The notes: generated from the sequence alone by a model not told the origin. DNA of 64,000 nt from Leptospiraceae bacterium (GCA_016711485.1 JADJSX010000007.1:1-64000), one strand, 5' to 3'; numbered from the stretch's first letter, positions 16,913 through 27,040 are shown. Numbers and translations: made by a program.

Positions 16913-17827
16913 TTGATATATCGGATAACGTCTCTTTTTCCACTATGGATATTAATTGTATCCATAGTTTCCTTTTTATATCCTCCATTTATATCTTGGT
17001 TCAAAGGGGATTATATTTCTTTTGCGCTAGGTGTTATTATGTTAGGTATGGGATTGACATTGTCTATTGATGATTTTAAGAGAGTTTTGTTATATCCCAA
17101 ATCGGTATTAATTGGAGTATTTCTTCAGTATACAGTTATGCCACTTTCTGGATTTGTTATTGCGTATATTTTTAGTTTGCCCACACCTTTTGCGGTGGGA
17201 TTGATTTTAGTTGCCTGTTGTCCGGGTGGGACTGCTTCGAATGTGTTAACTTTTATCGCAAAAGCGGATGTAGCCTTATCTGTTACACTGACTGCTATTT
17301 CTACCATTTTATCGGTTGCGTTTACTCCTATTTTGACTTTATATTTGGCGGGCAATCGTGTGGATGTAAATTCGGTAGGACTTTTATTAAGCACACTGAA
17401 AGTAATTATTTTACCTGTGGGAGTTGGAGTATTATTGAATTATGTATTTCCAAAATTCACAAAAAAACTTTCTGTTGTATCACCGCTTCTTGCTGTGGTG
17501 GCTATTATTTTGATTGTAGCATCTGTAATTGCCGCGAATAAAATTCCAATTATGCAATCAGGAGTAAAACTTGTGGCTTCCGTATTTTCTTTACATATAG
17601 CTGGATTTACTTTCGGGTATATACTGAGTATCCACCTGAAACAAAATGTAATTCAATCAAGAACAATTTCTATAGAAGTAGGGATGCAAAATTCTGGTTT
17701 AGGTGTGGTACTAGCTCGCGAAAATTTTACGAATCCGCTTACTGCTGTTCCTTGTGCTATGTCAAGTCTTGCCCATTCGTTGATTGCAAGTGTACTTGCG
17801 GCATTTTGGAGAAGGGGAAAACGTTAA
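16913..17827 (+). CDS. Bile acid:sodium symporter (BASS) family transporter
   Basis: The 304-residue membrane protein has about nine or ten hydrophobic segments. It shows the BASS-family blocks LGVIMLGMGLTLSIDDFKRV, then LVACCPGGTASNVLTFIAKA in the crossover region, DVALSVTLTAISTILSVAFT, and the C-terminal SIEVGMQNSGLGVVLARENF. Members use sodium to import organic acids such as bile acids, pantothenate or pyruvate. The substrate is open. It starts with a TTG one base after the lipoprotein gene, so the two share a transcript. Confidence 0.85.
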   Translation: MIYRITSLFPLWILIVSIVSFLYPPFISWFKGDYISFALGVIMLGMGLTLSIDDFKRVLLYPKSVLIGVFLQYTVMPLSGFVIAYIFSLPTPFAVGLILVACCPGGTASNVLTFIAKADVALSVTLTAISTILSVAFTPILTLYLAGNRVDVNSVGLLLSTLKVIILPVGVGVLLNYVFPKFTKKLSVVSPLLAVVAIILIVASVIAANKIPIMQSGVKLVASVFSLHIAGFTFGYILSIHLKQNVIQSRTISIEVGMQNSGLGVVLARENFTNPLTAVPCAMSSLAHSLIASVLAAFWRRGKR

Positions 17828-17854
17828 GGTAGTTGGAGAAATATTACAAATAGA

Positions 17855-17942
17855 ACTGTGTAAAAGCTTACCTTTTGAAACACAAAATGCCTAAAGCATT
17901 TCTCTGTGATTCAGTGACTCTCTGGTTAAGCGTTTACACAGT
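17855..17942. repeat. Palindromic repeat, copy 1 of the ACTGTGTAAAAGC family
   Basis: ACTGTGTAAAAGCTTA and TAAGCGTTTACACAGT form imperfect 16-base inverted ends. An inner hairpin AATGC-CTAAA-GCATT follows. The outer ends and the order of inner motifs match the repeat at 48121-48219, so the two are the same family. It occupies nearly all of the space between the BASS gene and the convergent gene. Confidence 0.75.
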
Positions 17943-17956
17943 ATCTACTAGAATAA

Positions 17957-18901
17957 TTACATCGCGGTTGCAATTAAATGTTCTTCGATGCGCTCCATGT
18001 TCTTAAGTTCTTTTTCGACAAATAGAAGTTTATTTTTATAGGTAGAGATGTCTTTTTTTAAATTGGAAAGTTGTTTTGAGTTTGCAACTTTTACATTTCT
18101 ATCGTATACACTTACTGGCATATAATGACCAAAGGAATTCCTACCATCAATTCGTTTTACAAAATAAAAATCCTTAGTCAATACATGTTGTGTCTCGTAG
18201 TAGTCAGGAGAAACTATATCAGACTTCTTGGCATTCTTTAATATGATTACTCCATTGTATACAAATCCAGCTGTATCTTTCGAAGCGGATATGTCGGGGA
18301 TTGCACTTCCATATAGAATTAAAGAGCCTTTTGAGTGTTCTGCTACTTTTCCGATGATCTTAAAGCTAACTGGTGTAATTCGCTCTAGATTTTTTTCTAA
18401 AGAAGAAATCCTGTTTTCTAAAAATGTTTTATCAGACTTTAAACGTTTTTCTCTCGCGTAAAAATTCCCCCATTCTTTGCGTTCGGATTTATGTTTTGCG
18501 ATCTCTTGGCGTTTGGATTCGATTTTGCGTAATCGGTCTAATTTTACGTAATCTATGGAATTGTAAAAAGGAGGTTTTCCTCCACAAATGTCTGCGTATA
18601 CTGATAAGTATTCGCGGAATTGTTTATGGTTTCGTATGAATAAAGCTCCGTCTATATATTCGAGCGGATAAAACTTCTTTTCCCCATTTCGATTGCGAAC
18701 GCCGACTCTTTTGCTGGAGTCGATTGGATCGATTAAAACTGCTTCCTTAGGAATTTGTAAAGTTGGTAAATTTCCCAAACTTGGACAGAGAAGATCTGAA
18801 CTTAAATAGGCCTTTTTTTCAATGCCTAACCATTTGATTAGAATGACAAATCCCAGTCCTAGAATGAGTATTTTAATGATTAATTTGTTTTGTAGTTTCA
18901 T
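17957..18901 (-). CDS. Membrane-anchored coiled-coil protein, unknown
   Basis: A single N-terminal membrane segment (IIKILILGLGFVILIKWLGI) is followed by about 290 residues outside the membrane. Two long charged stretches (about 120-165 and 275-310) look like coiled coils, for example RLRKIESKRQEIAKHKSERK. The middle has a strand-rich region, GSLILYGSAIPDISASKDTA. It looks like a periplasmic stalk protein with a compact domain. No family is recognised. It is transcribed alone and converges with the BASS gene across the repeat. Confidence 0.65.
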   Translation of the reverse strand: MKLQNKLIIKILILGLGFVILIKWLGIEKKAYLSSDLLCPSLGNLPTLQIPKEAVLIDPIDSSKRVGVRNRNGEKKFYPLEYIDGALFIRNHKQFREYLSVYADICGGKPPFYNSIDYVKLDRLRKIESKRQEIAKHKSERKEWGNFYAREKRLKSDKTFLENRISSLEKNLERITPVSFKIIGKVAEHSKGSLILYGSAIPDISASKDTAGFVYNGVIILKNAKKSDIVSPDYYETQHVLTKDFYFVKRIDGRNSFGHYMPVSVYDRNVKVANSKQLSNLKKDISTYKNKLLFVEKELKNMERIEEHLIATAM

Positions 18902-19254
18902 GTTCTTCTCCCTTTTTATAAAATTCTAACAATGGGCAGGACAAATTGGAGGGGGGAATGAGGAATTCCGAAAAAATTTATCGAATCTACTAAATATTTG
19001 TTATGTTACATAATGTTGGCAAAATCTCCATTGGGGGAGTGAGATGTAAATCTCTGTGAGAATGCCGATTATGTCATAAAAAAAATAGTTGAATCAAAAA
19101 AAATTATAAACTTACTTCCAATCTGTCCTACTTAAATACTACTCTTTTGTATTAGTAAAAAAATGTATAGCATAAAATATATGCTATACAAAAAATTAGT
19201 ATTAAATTTATTTTACAACATAAATAAAAAAATGCGGAGTCAGAAGGATATTGT
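18902..19254. other. 353-base gene-free stretch with a palindrome
   Basis: This AT-rich stretch separates two divergent genes. The only clear structure is GTATAGCATA...TATGCTATAC at 19165-19189, a perfect 10-base inverted repeat with a 5-base spacer. It lies about 65 bases before the downstream ATG and could be an operator or a hairpin. No gene or RNA is recognised. Confidence 0.5.
19164..19190. promoter_or_regulatory. Candidate operator palindrome
   Basis: The perfect inverted repeat GTATAGCATA/TATGCTATAC extends by one more pair at the edges. Its length and place upstream of the 100-residue gene fit a dimeric repressor site, but an accidental AT-rich palindrome is possible. Confidence 0.3.
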
Positions 19255-19557
19255 ATGAAAAGAAGAAATTTAAACAAACAACCTGGAATGGGCGATTTTA
19301 AAAATAAGTGTTCGGAAATGGTTAAACGATATGATGCAGGAATTATTCGCAGAATCTATGAATCTATCCACGAAACAGTCTATTGGAAAGGAGCCTTTCC
19401 GCACTCGATTAAGAAAGATATTATCCTAGAAATGCAATCTGAATTTCGAAAACAAAGAATCATCGTATTACACTTAGATCCGATTGTTACGGAAATTCTT
19501 TCTTACTTTAGCAAATTTTTAATCCTACTTGATTCTGAAACAAGAAAACAAAATTAG
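19255..19557 (+). CDS. Small soluble protein of 100 residues, unknown
   Basis: The start MKRRNLNKQPGMGDFKNKCS is basic and the rest is helical, with EMVKRYDAGIIRRIYESIHE and an ending rich in hydrophobic residues (TEILSYFSKFLILLDSETRK). No domain is recognised and no lipobox is present. It stands alone, preceded by the palindrome at 19164 and converging with recD. Codon use resembles the neighbours, so a real gene is likely. Confidence 0.55.
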   Translation: MKRRNLNKQPGMGDFKNKCSEMVKRYDAGIIRRIYESIHETVYWKGAFPHSIKKDIILEMQSEFRKQRIIVLHLDPIVTEILSYFSKFLILLDSETRKQN

Positions 19558-19717
19558 CCACTGATGAAGAGTAATGTAAAAAATCTGTTTCCATCCTGTT
19601 TTATAGGTGGAAATAAAATTTGTTAATATACCAAGTACCAAAAGAAACGACCCATTCGTTTTTGCGAAAACAAGAATAAAATGGATTTTTTTTGGTTCTC
19701 GGAATTCTGCAAATATT

Positions 19718-21457
19718 TTACTTTTGTTCTCGAAAAAAAGAGGAAAGTCTTTCAACTATTCTAGAATGCCTTTCTTCTCCTTTATTGAGCAATGCTTTTT
19801 GGAATAAAGGAAAAGAGCCAATGATTGTGACTGATTTTTTTGCGCGAGTGATGGCGGTGTAAATAATTCGAATATTTAAAAGAGAGTCGGGGGACTCTAA
19901 CTCCGCAGGGATTACGAGGCAAACATGGTCGTATTCGGAACCTTGGCTTTTGTGCACTGTGATTGCGAATGCAGGCTCAAAGTAGGAACGATAGGATTTT
20001 GGAATTATTAATTCATTTTGTTTAATTGGAGTAAATTTTAAGTTATCTGAGGTTTCTTCTAAGTATCCGCTTTCGCCGTTAAATAATTCTATATCATATA
20101 GATTATTATTTACGATCACCGGCATTTTTATATTATCCACAGATGTATTTACTTTTTTTTCAATGTATAAGTTCAAATTTTTGACTCCGATTTTGGTTTC
20201 GTTATACGGTGTCAAAATTTGACCTGAAAGTCCTTGAATTTGCATTTTGTTATACCACTCCCATGCAAAGTCAACTGAGTTTTCTTCTTTAGTAGTTTCT
20301 AAAAAGTGAACTCCTTCAAAACTAGGTTTAATTTCTTTGGAAGGAGAAATACTTTCTACAAGCAAATTCATATTATTCTCACTTGAAAGATTTTTTATTT
20401 TATTTGCAATCGACTTAATTTCTTCCCCTTCGAGTGTTTGACGAAATGATTTACTCAATTTAAATGAATTTACATTGAATCTAACAAAATCAGAAAATAC
20501 AGACCCAGAATTTACAGATAATAATTGGTCAGGGTCGCCTACAAAAATTAATCTTTTATCACCTTCAATATTTGGATATGCTTCCAATATAGCTTTTAAA
20601 ATATAAATATCCAACATCGATGATTCATCTACGATGATTAGTTTTTTTGTAATCAGGTTGTCTGCGTTAAATTTGAATTTTCCGCTAGATGGATTGTATC
20701 CTAAAAATCTATGAATAGTGCGAGGTTTTTCTAAAGAAGTAAATTGATTTAAAATCAAAATGCAACTTTCCTGTAATCTTTTTGCTGCTTTTCCTGTTGG
20801 TGCTAAAATGCTTATTTCACTTGGATCAATTCCATTTGTAATACCTGACTTTAATATTGCTTGGATAATTGTCGTTTTCCCCGTTCCCGGCCCACCTGAT
20901 AGAAAAGAAATTGAATTATTGAAAATGGAATTTACAATATGCAACTGCTCTTCGGAAAGAGTTTCGTCTTTGTACTCTTTGAATTTATTTTTAAACTTCG
21001 TATTTAAAAAATTATTTAAAAAATTGCAAACAGAAATTTCTGTTTTATAAAGATGCGTTAAATATATCATATCCGCATCCTGTGTTAATAGAAGTTTTTC
21101 TTTGTTGGAATCAAAATAAATTTTCCAAGATTTTTCTGGGTCAAGTTTTGGGTTTTTACTTAAAATAAATTCTAGTATTTCTTTTTTTTGAACACAAATC
21201 CCACCAATTTCTTGGGCGTAAATTAATTTTAATACAGTCCAAAATAATACTTCGTCTGGATTGGGCTCGGTGAAAAATTTTAATGTTTTAAAAAGAGCGG
21301 TTTTCGAAAATTCTTTATCCTTTAAGTCTAATTTTTCTAAGAATAATATTTTTTTAGAAGTGTCTCGAAATACTTTTTTATTTTTAGAAACTAAATTAAA
21401 TTCGATTCGTGCTCTTCCCAATCCCCTAATTACTCCGGGTATAATACTTGCGCGCAT
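19718..21457 (-). CDS. recD: Exonuclease V subunit RecD (5'-3' helicase)
   Basis: RecD is a superfamily 1B helicase of the RecBCD recombination and repair complex. The blocks appear in order: ISFLSGGPGTGKTTIIQAI (Walker A), KLIIVDESSMLDIYIL (Walker B), IFVGDPDQLLSVNSGS (motif III), KLSKSFRQTLEGEEIKSIA, FAITVHKSQGSEYDHVCLVI (motif V) and IRIIYTAITRAKKSVTIIG (motif VI). The ATG at 21457, one base after the recB stop, is taken as start; a longer frame from 21487 would overlap recB. It is about 579 residues, normal for RecD. recC is not next to it. Confidence 0.88.
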   Translation of the reverse strand: MRASIIPGVIRGLGRARIEFNLVSKNKKVFRDTSKKILFLEKLDLKDKEFSKTALFKTLKFFTEPNPDEVLFWTVLKLIYAQEIGGICVQKKEILEFILSKNPKLDPEKSWKIYFDSNKEKLLLTQDADMIYLTHLYKTEISVCNFLNNFLNTKFKNKFKEYKDETLSEEQLHIVNSIFNNSISFLSGGPGTGKTTIIQAILKSGITNGIDPSEISILAPTGKAAKRLQESCILILNQFTSLEKPRTIHRFLGYNPSSGKFKFNADNLITKKLIIVDESSMLDIYILKAILEAYPNIEGDKRLIFVGDPDQLLSVNSGSVFSDFVRFNVNSFKLSKSFRQTLEGEEIKSIANKIKNLSSENNMNLLVESISPSKEIKPSFEGVHFLETTKEENSVDFAWEWYNKMQIQGLSGQILTPYNETKIGVKNLNLYIEKKVNTSVDNIKMPVIVNNNLYDIELFNGESGYLEETSDNLKFTPIKQNELIIPKSYRSYFEPAFAITVHKSQGSEYDHVCLVIPAELESPDSLLNIRIIYTAITRAKKSVTIIGSFPLFQKALLNKGEERHSRIVERLSSFFREQK

Positions 21458-21458
21458 A

Positions 21459-24400
21459 TTAGTTTTCCAGCCTTGATTTAAACTCAAGAATTGATTCGTA
21501 AGAAGGTTTTATTAAAAATGAGCCCTGATTATCCTCTTTGATTCGCATATAAACAAAAAGCATTCCCCCAAATTTTGTTTCCCATACAAGTCTTTTATCT
21601 TCTCCTTTTTTTGTTATGCTATCTAGTAAGTTCATACTATAAATCATATATTGATAGAAATAGGAGTCTTTTGTTTTATTCTGAATTATATCGTCTATCG
21701 TTTCGTTTTCTGTCGGTTTAATTAGATTTGTTTTCCAATCTAGGAGATAATACTTGTTATTCCATACAAACATTCCGTCTCCTATGCCAATTAAAAAGTC
21801 CATTTTGGGAGATTTTAATTTATAAAAAAATGATTTTTCTCGAGTTAAGTATTTCCAGTCTTTGATTTTGGCAAACTCAGTCTTAGCCTCATTCATTGGA
21901 TAGGATTTGGTTAATGTTGAATAACAAAAATCTATAGCGTCCTGGCTAGTATAATTAATAACTTCGGATAAACCATGTCTCGGATATTCGTTTTTTACCA
22001 ACTCTTCGATATGTTTTAATATCGATTTTTCATTTGTTAATAACTTTAGATTGAAATCTTCTAATACTTTATGGCATAACAACCCAAAACTTGTGCCTGA
22101 TTTTTCTGCGTTAGTGAAACGAACAGGGGAGGTTAATTCTCCTTCGGGTGTTGCATTTTTTTCGATAATTACTTTCTCTTTCACGAACTCTTCTTCCATT
22201 TCGGCGTGTTTTGAAATTGAAGAATAGGATTGAATTCGAATTCCCGAATGGCTGTAAAAGTCTTTTGAAGTAAGAGTTGAAATATATACTTTTTTTTCTT
22301 CTTCAAAAATTGATTCGTTAGATTTTCCCAAAATAGGATTTGTGAAATTTGTTTGTCCTTGAAAATTTTCTGCTAGTTTTTCTTTGATTAAGTATTCAAT
22401 ATTTTCCGGTGCAAAAGCTGGATGAATTAATGAACGAAGTGATTCAGCGATAGGTTTATCAAAGTCATGTAGAGGCAAAACAAGATAATCCTTTGCTCTT
22501 GTTAAGGCGACATACAGGAGTCTACCCTTTTCGATTAATAGTTCATTTTTATTTTCATTTGATTTATTTGAAAATCCCGGAGTTGTAATTTCTTCGTTGC
22601 CTGAAAGATTTAATTTTAGTTCAATATTCATTGGATTTTCTATTAAAAATGGGTCACCAATAAATAGCGAAGTAGAATCTGGTCTAGGTTTTGCGGCAAT
22701 ATCGTAAAGTATACAAACTGGAAATTCTAATCCTTTCGAAGCATGTATAGTCATAAGCTGGACAGAATTAAAGGAATCATCTTTTTTATCATTGTCTAAT
22801 TTAATTTCTTGTTCAACAGAATTTGCGACATCCTTTTTGAAATTGCGAACTACTTCTCCAAAACTTAAATTTTCGGAAAGTTGGTTATAACTTAAAATTT
22901 CTGCTAGGTGATATAGATTGGCTAAATTTCTTTTTCCTTCAAAACCAATTGAAATTACTTCCAAAATTTGATTATCTTTTAGAACTTCAAACATTGTATA
23001 GGCAACATCTTTCGTATATCGGTTTTCATGTGCTTTACGTAAGGATTCAAAAATAATATTTATTTCAGGGAATTTGGAGTCAGACAAATAGGATAGTCCC
23101 CGAGATTCAGAAAGTTCGTATAAAATTACTTCTGGAATTAAAAATAAATCTGAAGCAAGAGTTTTATATAGAGAAGAAGAATCATTCGGATTCTCTATTG
23201 CATGAAGCAAATGAGAAATTGCCTGTACTATTGTATGGCTATAAAAAGTTGTACTCTTATAAATGTTTGCAGAAATTGATTTTTTAGAAAATTCTCCTAA
23301 GAGTTTATTTAAACTAGAATTAGAATTTGAAAGAATTGCTATATCAGAAAATTTAATTTTTCTGTATCCAGTTTCTTGCTGTTTATCACCAATTAAATAT
23401 TTTGGATTGTTTGTAATTGTTTTAATTAGATTTACTATTTCTTCTATCGCTGAGGTACGGAGACTTTCAGCGGAAAAGGGCTGCCCTGACTTGTCCTTTT
23501 TTTGGGGATTGTTGTTTTGATCTAACCCAAGTAATAGTAGGGGTGGAGCGATATTTTCTGCTATGTCATCTAACGCTCTGTTTGCGTTTACCTCTTTATA
23601 AATTTCTGTTAAACTAGTAAATTTAGGAAATATAAAATTAAATGCACGCATTAATTTGAATGAACTTCTATAGGAAGTATCAAGGCTTAGTTCTACTTTT
23701 GATATTAAACTATCTACGGCAGTTTTATAAGATTTTAAATCAGCATTTCGAAAACGGTAAATGGATTGTTTTGGGTCCCCGACAAATATGATTCCCCAGT
23801 TTAATCCATCAAATAATTCAGTAACCAAATTAATTTGAATTGGATTTGTATCTTGGCACTCATCTAAAATAATATAACGAATTTGTTTTTGAATTTGTTC
23901 GCGAATTTTCTTATTTGTTACGAGTCGACGGGTTTGTAAAATAAGTCCATCTAGGGTGATCATGTCTTGTGATAGCAGATACTTGTCATATTCCTCTATT
24001 AAAATATTTGCATATTCAAAAATAGGATTTAGAATTTTGAATGCAACTGCTTTGTTTAATTCTGCAATAAGTAATTCTAGAAGTGTCTCATATTCCTTTT
24101 GGCTGATTGAATTATTGGTTAGTATAAATTTTTGAACATTTTGATTTGGTTTTGCTTCTCCGGTTAGGAACGCACCTTGAATCCCATTTAAAATTTGTTG
24201 GTTTTCCGAAAAAGTTTTGGTATTAAACTCGTTTAGTTTAATTACATAATTTTTATCTTGGGTTAAATCGCAATTTACCAACAAAGATTTTAAATTAGAA
24301 AAGTATTTCTGTATTTTTTCTGGATTTTCTTTTTCTAGAAGTTTGATTTTATTTCCGCCAGATTTTTCTGTTAGTTCAATTAAAATTTCTTTGAACCTTG

Positions 24401-24872
24401 AGAACTCTACTTTTTGAAGAAGTTCGATCAATTCAGTAGAATCGTTTTTTTCAATTTTCCCCCAAAATTTTTTGAAATAGATTTCAATTTCGTCTCTTGC
24501 ATCTCTAATTTCTCCGAACTTAGCTGAAAATCCAAGTTCCAAAGAATACTTTTTTAATAACATACGGCAAAAATGGTGTATCGTTCCAATATTAGCATTT
24601 GGTAATAATTCAATTGTTTCTTCTAATTTATTTCGGGATTCTTCCGGAGCGTTTTTCATTTGTGTATAGAGCTGTTTTCGAATTCTATCTTGTAATTCAG
24701 CGGCGGCTTTTTCAGTAAAAGTAAGTACCGCAATGTTCTCTATGGAGACTCCTCCTTCAATAAATTGGGGAATCATATTTTCAATGGTAAAAGTTTTCCC
24801 AGTTCCAGCAGATGCATTTATCACAACATGATTTTCTTTATATTTTGTGAAATCGTATTTTAGATTGTTCAA
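21459..24872 (-). CDS. recB: Exonuclease V subunit RecB (helicase-nuclease)
   Basis: RecB is a UvrD-type 3'-5' helicase with a C-terminal nuclease. The 1137 residues begin VVINASAGTGKTFTIENMIP (motif I). YIILDECQDTNPIQINLV (II), IFVGDPKQSIYRFRNADLKS (III), LMTIHASKGLEFPVCILYD (V) and LLYVALTRAKDYLVLPLHD (VI) follow. The nuclease domain shows MFVWNNKYYLLDWKTNL, with the D-x-K of the RecB-family active site. The length is near that of other RecB proteins. It and recD are the only genes of the complex here; recC is absent from both sides. Confidence 0.9.
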   Translation of the reverse strand: MNNLKYDFTKYKENHVVINASAGTGKTFTIENMIPQFIEGGVSIENIAVLTFTEKAAAELQDRIRKQLYTQMKNAPEESRNKLEETIELLPNANIGTIHHFCRMLLKKYSLELGFSAKFGEIRDARDEIEIYFKKFWGKIEKNDSTELIELLQKVEFSRFKEILIELTEKSGGNKIKLLEKENPEKIQKYFSNLKSLLVNCDLTQDKNYVIKLNEFNTKTFSENQQILNGIQGAFLTGEAKPNQNVQKFILTNNSISQKEYETLLELLIAELNKAVAFKILNPIFEYANILIEEYDKYLLSQDMITLDGLILQTRRLVTNKKIREQIQKQIRYIILDECQDTNPIQINLVTELFDGLNWGIIFVGDPKQSIYRFRNADLKSYKTAVDSLISKVELSLDTSYRSSFKLMRAFNFIFPKFTSLTEIYKEVNANRALDDIAENIAPPLLLLGLDQNNNPQKKDKSGQPFSAESLRTSAIEEIVNLIKTITNNPKYLIGDKQQETGYRKIKFSDIAILSNSNSSLNKLLGEFSKKSISANIYKSTTFYSHTIVQAISHLLHAIENPNDSSSLYKTLASDLFLIPEVILYELSESRGLSYLSDSKFPEINIIFESLRKAHENRYTKDVAYTMFEVLKDNQILEVISIGFEGKRNLANLYHLAEILSYNQLSENLSFGEVVRNFKKDVANSVEQEIKLDNDKKDDSFNSVQLMTIHASKGLEFPVCILYDIAAKPRPDSTSLFIGDPFLIENPMNIELKLNLSGNEEITTPGFSNKSNENKNELLIEKGRLLYVALTRAKDYLVLPLHDFDKPIAESLRSLIHPAFAPENIEYLIKEKLAENFQGQTNFTNPILGKSNESIFEEEKKVYISTLTSKDFYSHSGIRIQSYSSISKHAEMEEEFVKEKVIIEKNATPEGELTSPVRFTNAEKSGTSFGLLCHKVLEDFNLKLLTNEKSILKHIEELVKNEYPRHGLSEVINYTSQDAIDFCYSTLTKSYPMNEAKTEFAKIKDWKYLTREKSFFYKLKSPKMDFLIGIGDGMFVWNNKYYLLDWKTNLIKPTENETIDDIIQNKTKDSYFYQYMIYSMNLLDSITKKGEDKRLVWETKFGGMLFVYMRIKEDNQGSFLIKPSYESILEFKSRLEN

Positions 24873-25013
24873 AAGTATACCTTTCTATGAAAGCCTAGCT
24901 TACCTAAGATTTCATTCTTTCTCTGAAACTCAAATGTTTTTTTCTACTAAAATTCCTTATTCTTTAAAGTTAGGCTTTTCTTTTATAGTCTAAAGGTTAC
25001 AAAAGAGGATACA

Positions 25014-26267
25014 TTGACAAATTTAGCAATTATTGGCACGGGCATTGCGGGTTTAGGATTAGGACATTTTATTCATAGTGAATTTGATATTTCTTATTTT
25101 GACAGTAATCATTATATCGGAGGACATTCAAATACAATGGATGTGGCAGAGGGGAATAAACTTCTTCCTATCGATACCGGATTTATTGTTTACAATGAAG
25201 TGACATATCCAAACTTAACACGACTATTTAAAGAACTTTCAGTGGAAACTAAAAATTCTGCCATGTCTTTTAGTGTTCAACATATACCAACTAACTTAGA
25301 ATTTTGTGGATCTGGGGTAAATGGTCTTTTTGCGCAGAGAAGTAATATTTTGAATATTCCTTATCTCAAACTTCTTTATCAAATTAATCGGTTTAATACG
25401 GAAGCACCACTTATTTTGGATGATCCAAAATACCTAAATTATACGTTAAGGCAGTACATCTCTGAAAAGAAAATGGGCGAAGATATTTTATATCGTTACC
25501 TTATTCCGATGAGCTCAGCGGTTTGGTCTACAGAAGTAAGAGATATGTTGGATTTTCCCGCTGTTTCTCTTGTACGTTTTTTTCACAACCATGGATTCCT
25601 TGGACTCAACACGCAACATCAATGGAAAACGGTTGTAAACGGATCAAGGTCTTATGTCAAAAAAATTATCGAACCTTTTAAAGATAGATTTCAACTTAGA
25701 AATGGAGCAAAAAAAGTAATTAGAGAAAAAAACCGTGTTAAACTAATTTTACAAGATGGGACTTACCAGTATTACGACAAATTAGTATTTGCCTGTCATG
25801 CAGATACTGCACTTTCTCTCTTAGAAAATCCAAGTCCAGAAGAAAAGAATCTACTTCAAAATTTCCGTTATCAAAAGAATATTGCGACTCTTCATACGGA
25901 TGATTCTATTATGCCTCGAAAAAAGTTAGCTTGGTCTTCTTGGAATTATCGCGTAGAGGATAATAAAGAATCTTCTGTAATCTATTGGATGAATTCTTTG
26001 CAAGGAGTTTCAGAAAATGTAAATTATTTTGTTTCCATTAATGACCCAAATAAAGTAAATCCGCAAAAAATTATCCGTAAAATTAATTATGAACATCCTA
26101 TATTTAATATCAATACAATCAAAGCACAGGACAAACTTCCGACTCTAAACCAAGGAAACCAAATCTATTTCTGTGGAAGTTATTTCAAATACGGATTTCA
26201 TGAAGATGCGTTTACTTCTGGATTACAGTTGGCACGTACATTGCTTGGAAAAGAGATATGGTCGTAA
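25014..26267 (+). CDS. FAD/NAD(P)-binding flavin amine-oxidase-like protein
   Basis: The 417-residue protein starts with a dinucleotide-binding fold, LAIIGTGIAGLGLGHFI, then YFDSNHYIGGHSNTMDVAEG. Family blocks follow: LPIDTGFIVYNEVTYPNLTR and YRYLIPMSSAVWSTEVRDML. The C-terminus has NQIYFCGSYFKYGFHEDAFT. This architecture is the FAD-dependent oxidoreductase that is typically encoded with DUF1365 and CFA-like genes. It may desaturate or oxidise an acyl chain. It opens the seven-gene operon with a TTG start. The next gene overlaps it by 10 bases. Confidence 0.8.
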   Translation: MTNLAIIGTGIAGLGLGHFIHSEFDISYFDSNHYIGGHSNTMDVAEGNKLLPIDTGFIVYNEVTYPNLTRLFKELSVETKNSAMSFSVQHIPTNLEFCGSGVNGLFAQRSNILNIPYLKLLYQINRFNTEAPLILDDPKYLNYTLRQYISEKKMGEDILYRYLIPMSSAVWSTEVRDMLDFPAVSLVRFFHNHGFLGLNTQHQWKTVVNGSRSYVKKIIEPFKDRFQLRNGAKKVIREKNRVKLILQDGTYQYYDKLVFACHADTALSLLENPSPEEKNLLQNFRYQKNIATLHTDDSIMPRKKLAWSSWNYRVEDNKESSVIYWMNSLQGVSENVNYFVSINDPNKVNPQKIIRKINYEHPIFNINTIKAQDKLPTLNQGNQIYFCGSYFKYGFHEDAFTSGLQLARTLLGKEIWS

Positions 26268-27040
26268 ATTCCAGTTTATTCGAATGTAAAGTTATACATA
26301 ATCGCCTATCGCCGAAAAAACATGCATTTTCGTACGGTTTGTTTACATTTTGTATAGATTTAGACGAAGTCGAGGAGTTAGACAAAAAATATATATGGTT
26401 TGGAAATCAGAAATGGAATTTATTTTCCTTTTTCCCTTCTGACCATTTTCAGTATGGAGATGATTCTGATTTTAAAAATGGAATTATTTCCTATGCAAAA
26501 GAGAATGGATGTGCGGAAGAAATTACGAAAGTTATTTTAGTAACTCATCTCAGAATTCTCGGTTATACATTTAATCCAGTTTGTTTCTATTTTTTATACA
26601 ATAGGGAAAATTTGCCCGTATGCACTTTGATAGAAGTTCATAACACTTTTGGTGAAATGAAACCATTTGTTGCATTGAATCAAAATGGTGACTATCGTTT
26701 TTATTTAAAAACGACCAAACACTTTTATGTTTCTCCCTTTTTTGAGTTAGATACAGAGTTTGAGTTTAGGTTAAACCCGCCGTCAGACAAATTAAAAATC
26801 CATATTGATGACTACAAGGACGGAGAAAAAGTTTTTTTATCTACTTACATAGGAAATAAAAAGCCACTCACAAATTGGAATTTAATTTATTATTTTTTGA
26901 AGTATCCGCTTCTTACTTTAAAAGTAATCTCTCTCATTCATTGGCAAGCCATGTTACTTTATCTCAAAAAAATTCCATTCATTAAAAAAATAGAAAATCC
27001 AGAATTACAAAAAGGAGTATATCTTGGAAAAAACAGTTGA
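26258..27040 (+). CDS. DUF1365 family protein
   Basis: The 260-residue protein shows the DUF1365 pattern: SSLFECKVIHNRLSPKKHAF, then HLRILGYTFNPVCFYFLYNR and LIEVHNTFGEMKPFVALNQN, and a late WQAMLLYLKKIPFIKK. DUF1365 proteins nearly always sit beside an FAD oxidoreductase and a CFA-type methyltransferase, and are thought to act on fatty-acyl chains, though the chemistry is unproven. The start overlaps the previous gene by 10 bases and the end overlaps the next by 17 bases, so translation is probably coupled. Confidence 0.85.
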   Translation: MVVNSSLFECKVIHNRLSPKKHAFSYGLFTFCIDLDEVEELDKKYIWFGNQKWNLFSFFPSDHFQYGDDSDFKNGIISYAKENGCAEEITKVILVTHLRILGYTFNPVCFYFLYNRENLPVCTLIEVHNTFGEMKPFVALNQNGDYRFYLKTTKHFYVSPFFELDTEFEFRLNPPSDKLKIHIDDYKDGEKVFLSTYIGNKKPLTNWNLIYYFLKYPLLTLKVISLIHWQAMLLYLKKIPFIKKIENPELQKGVYLGKNS

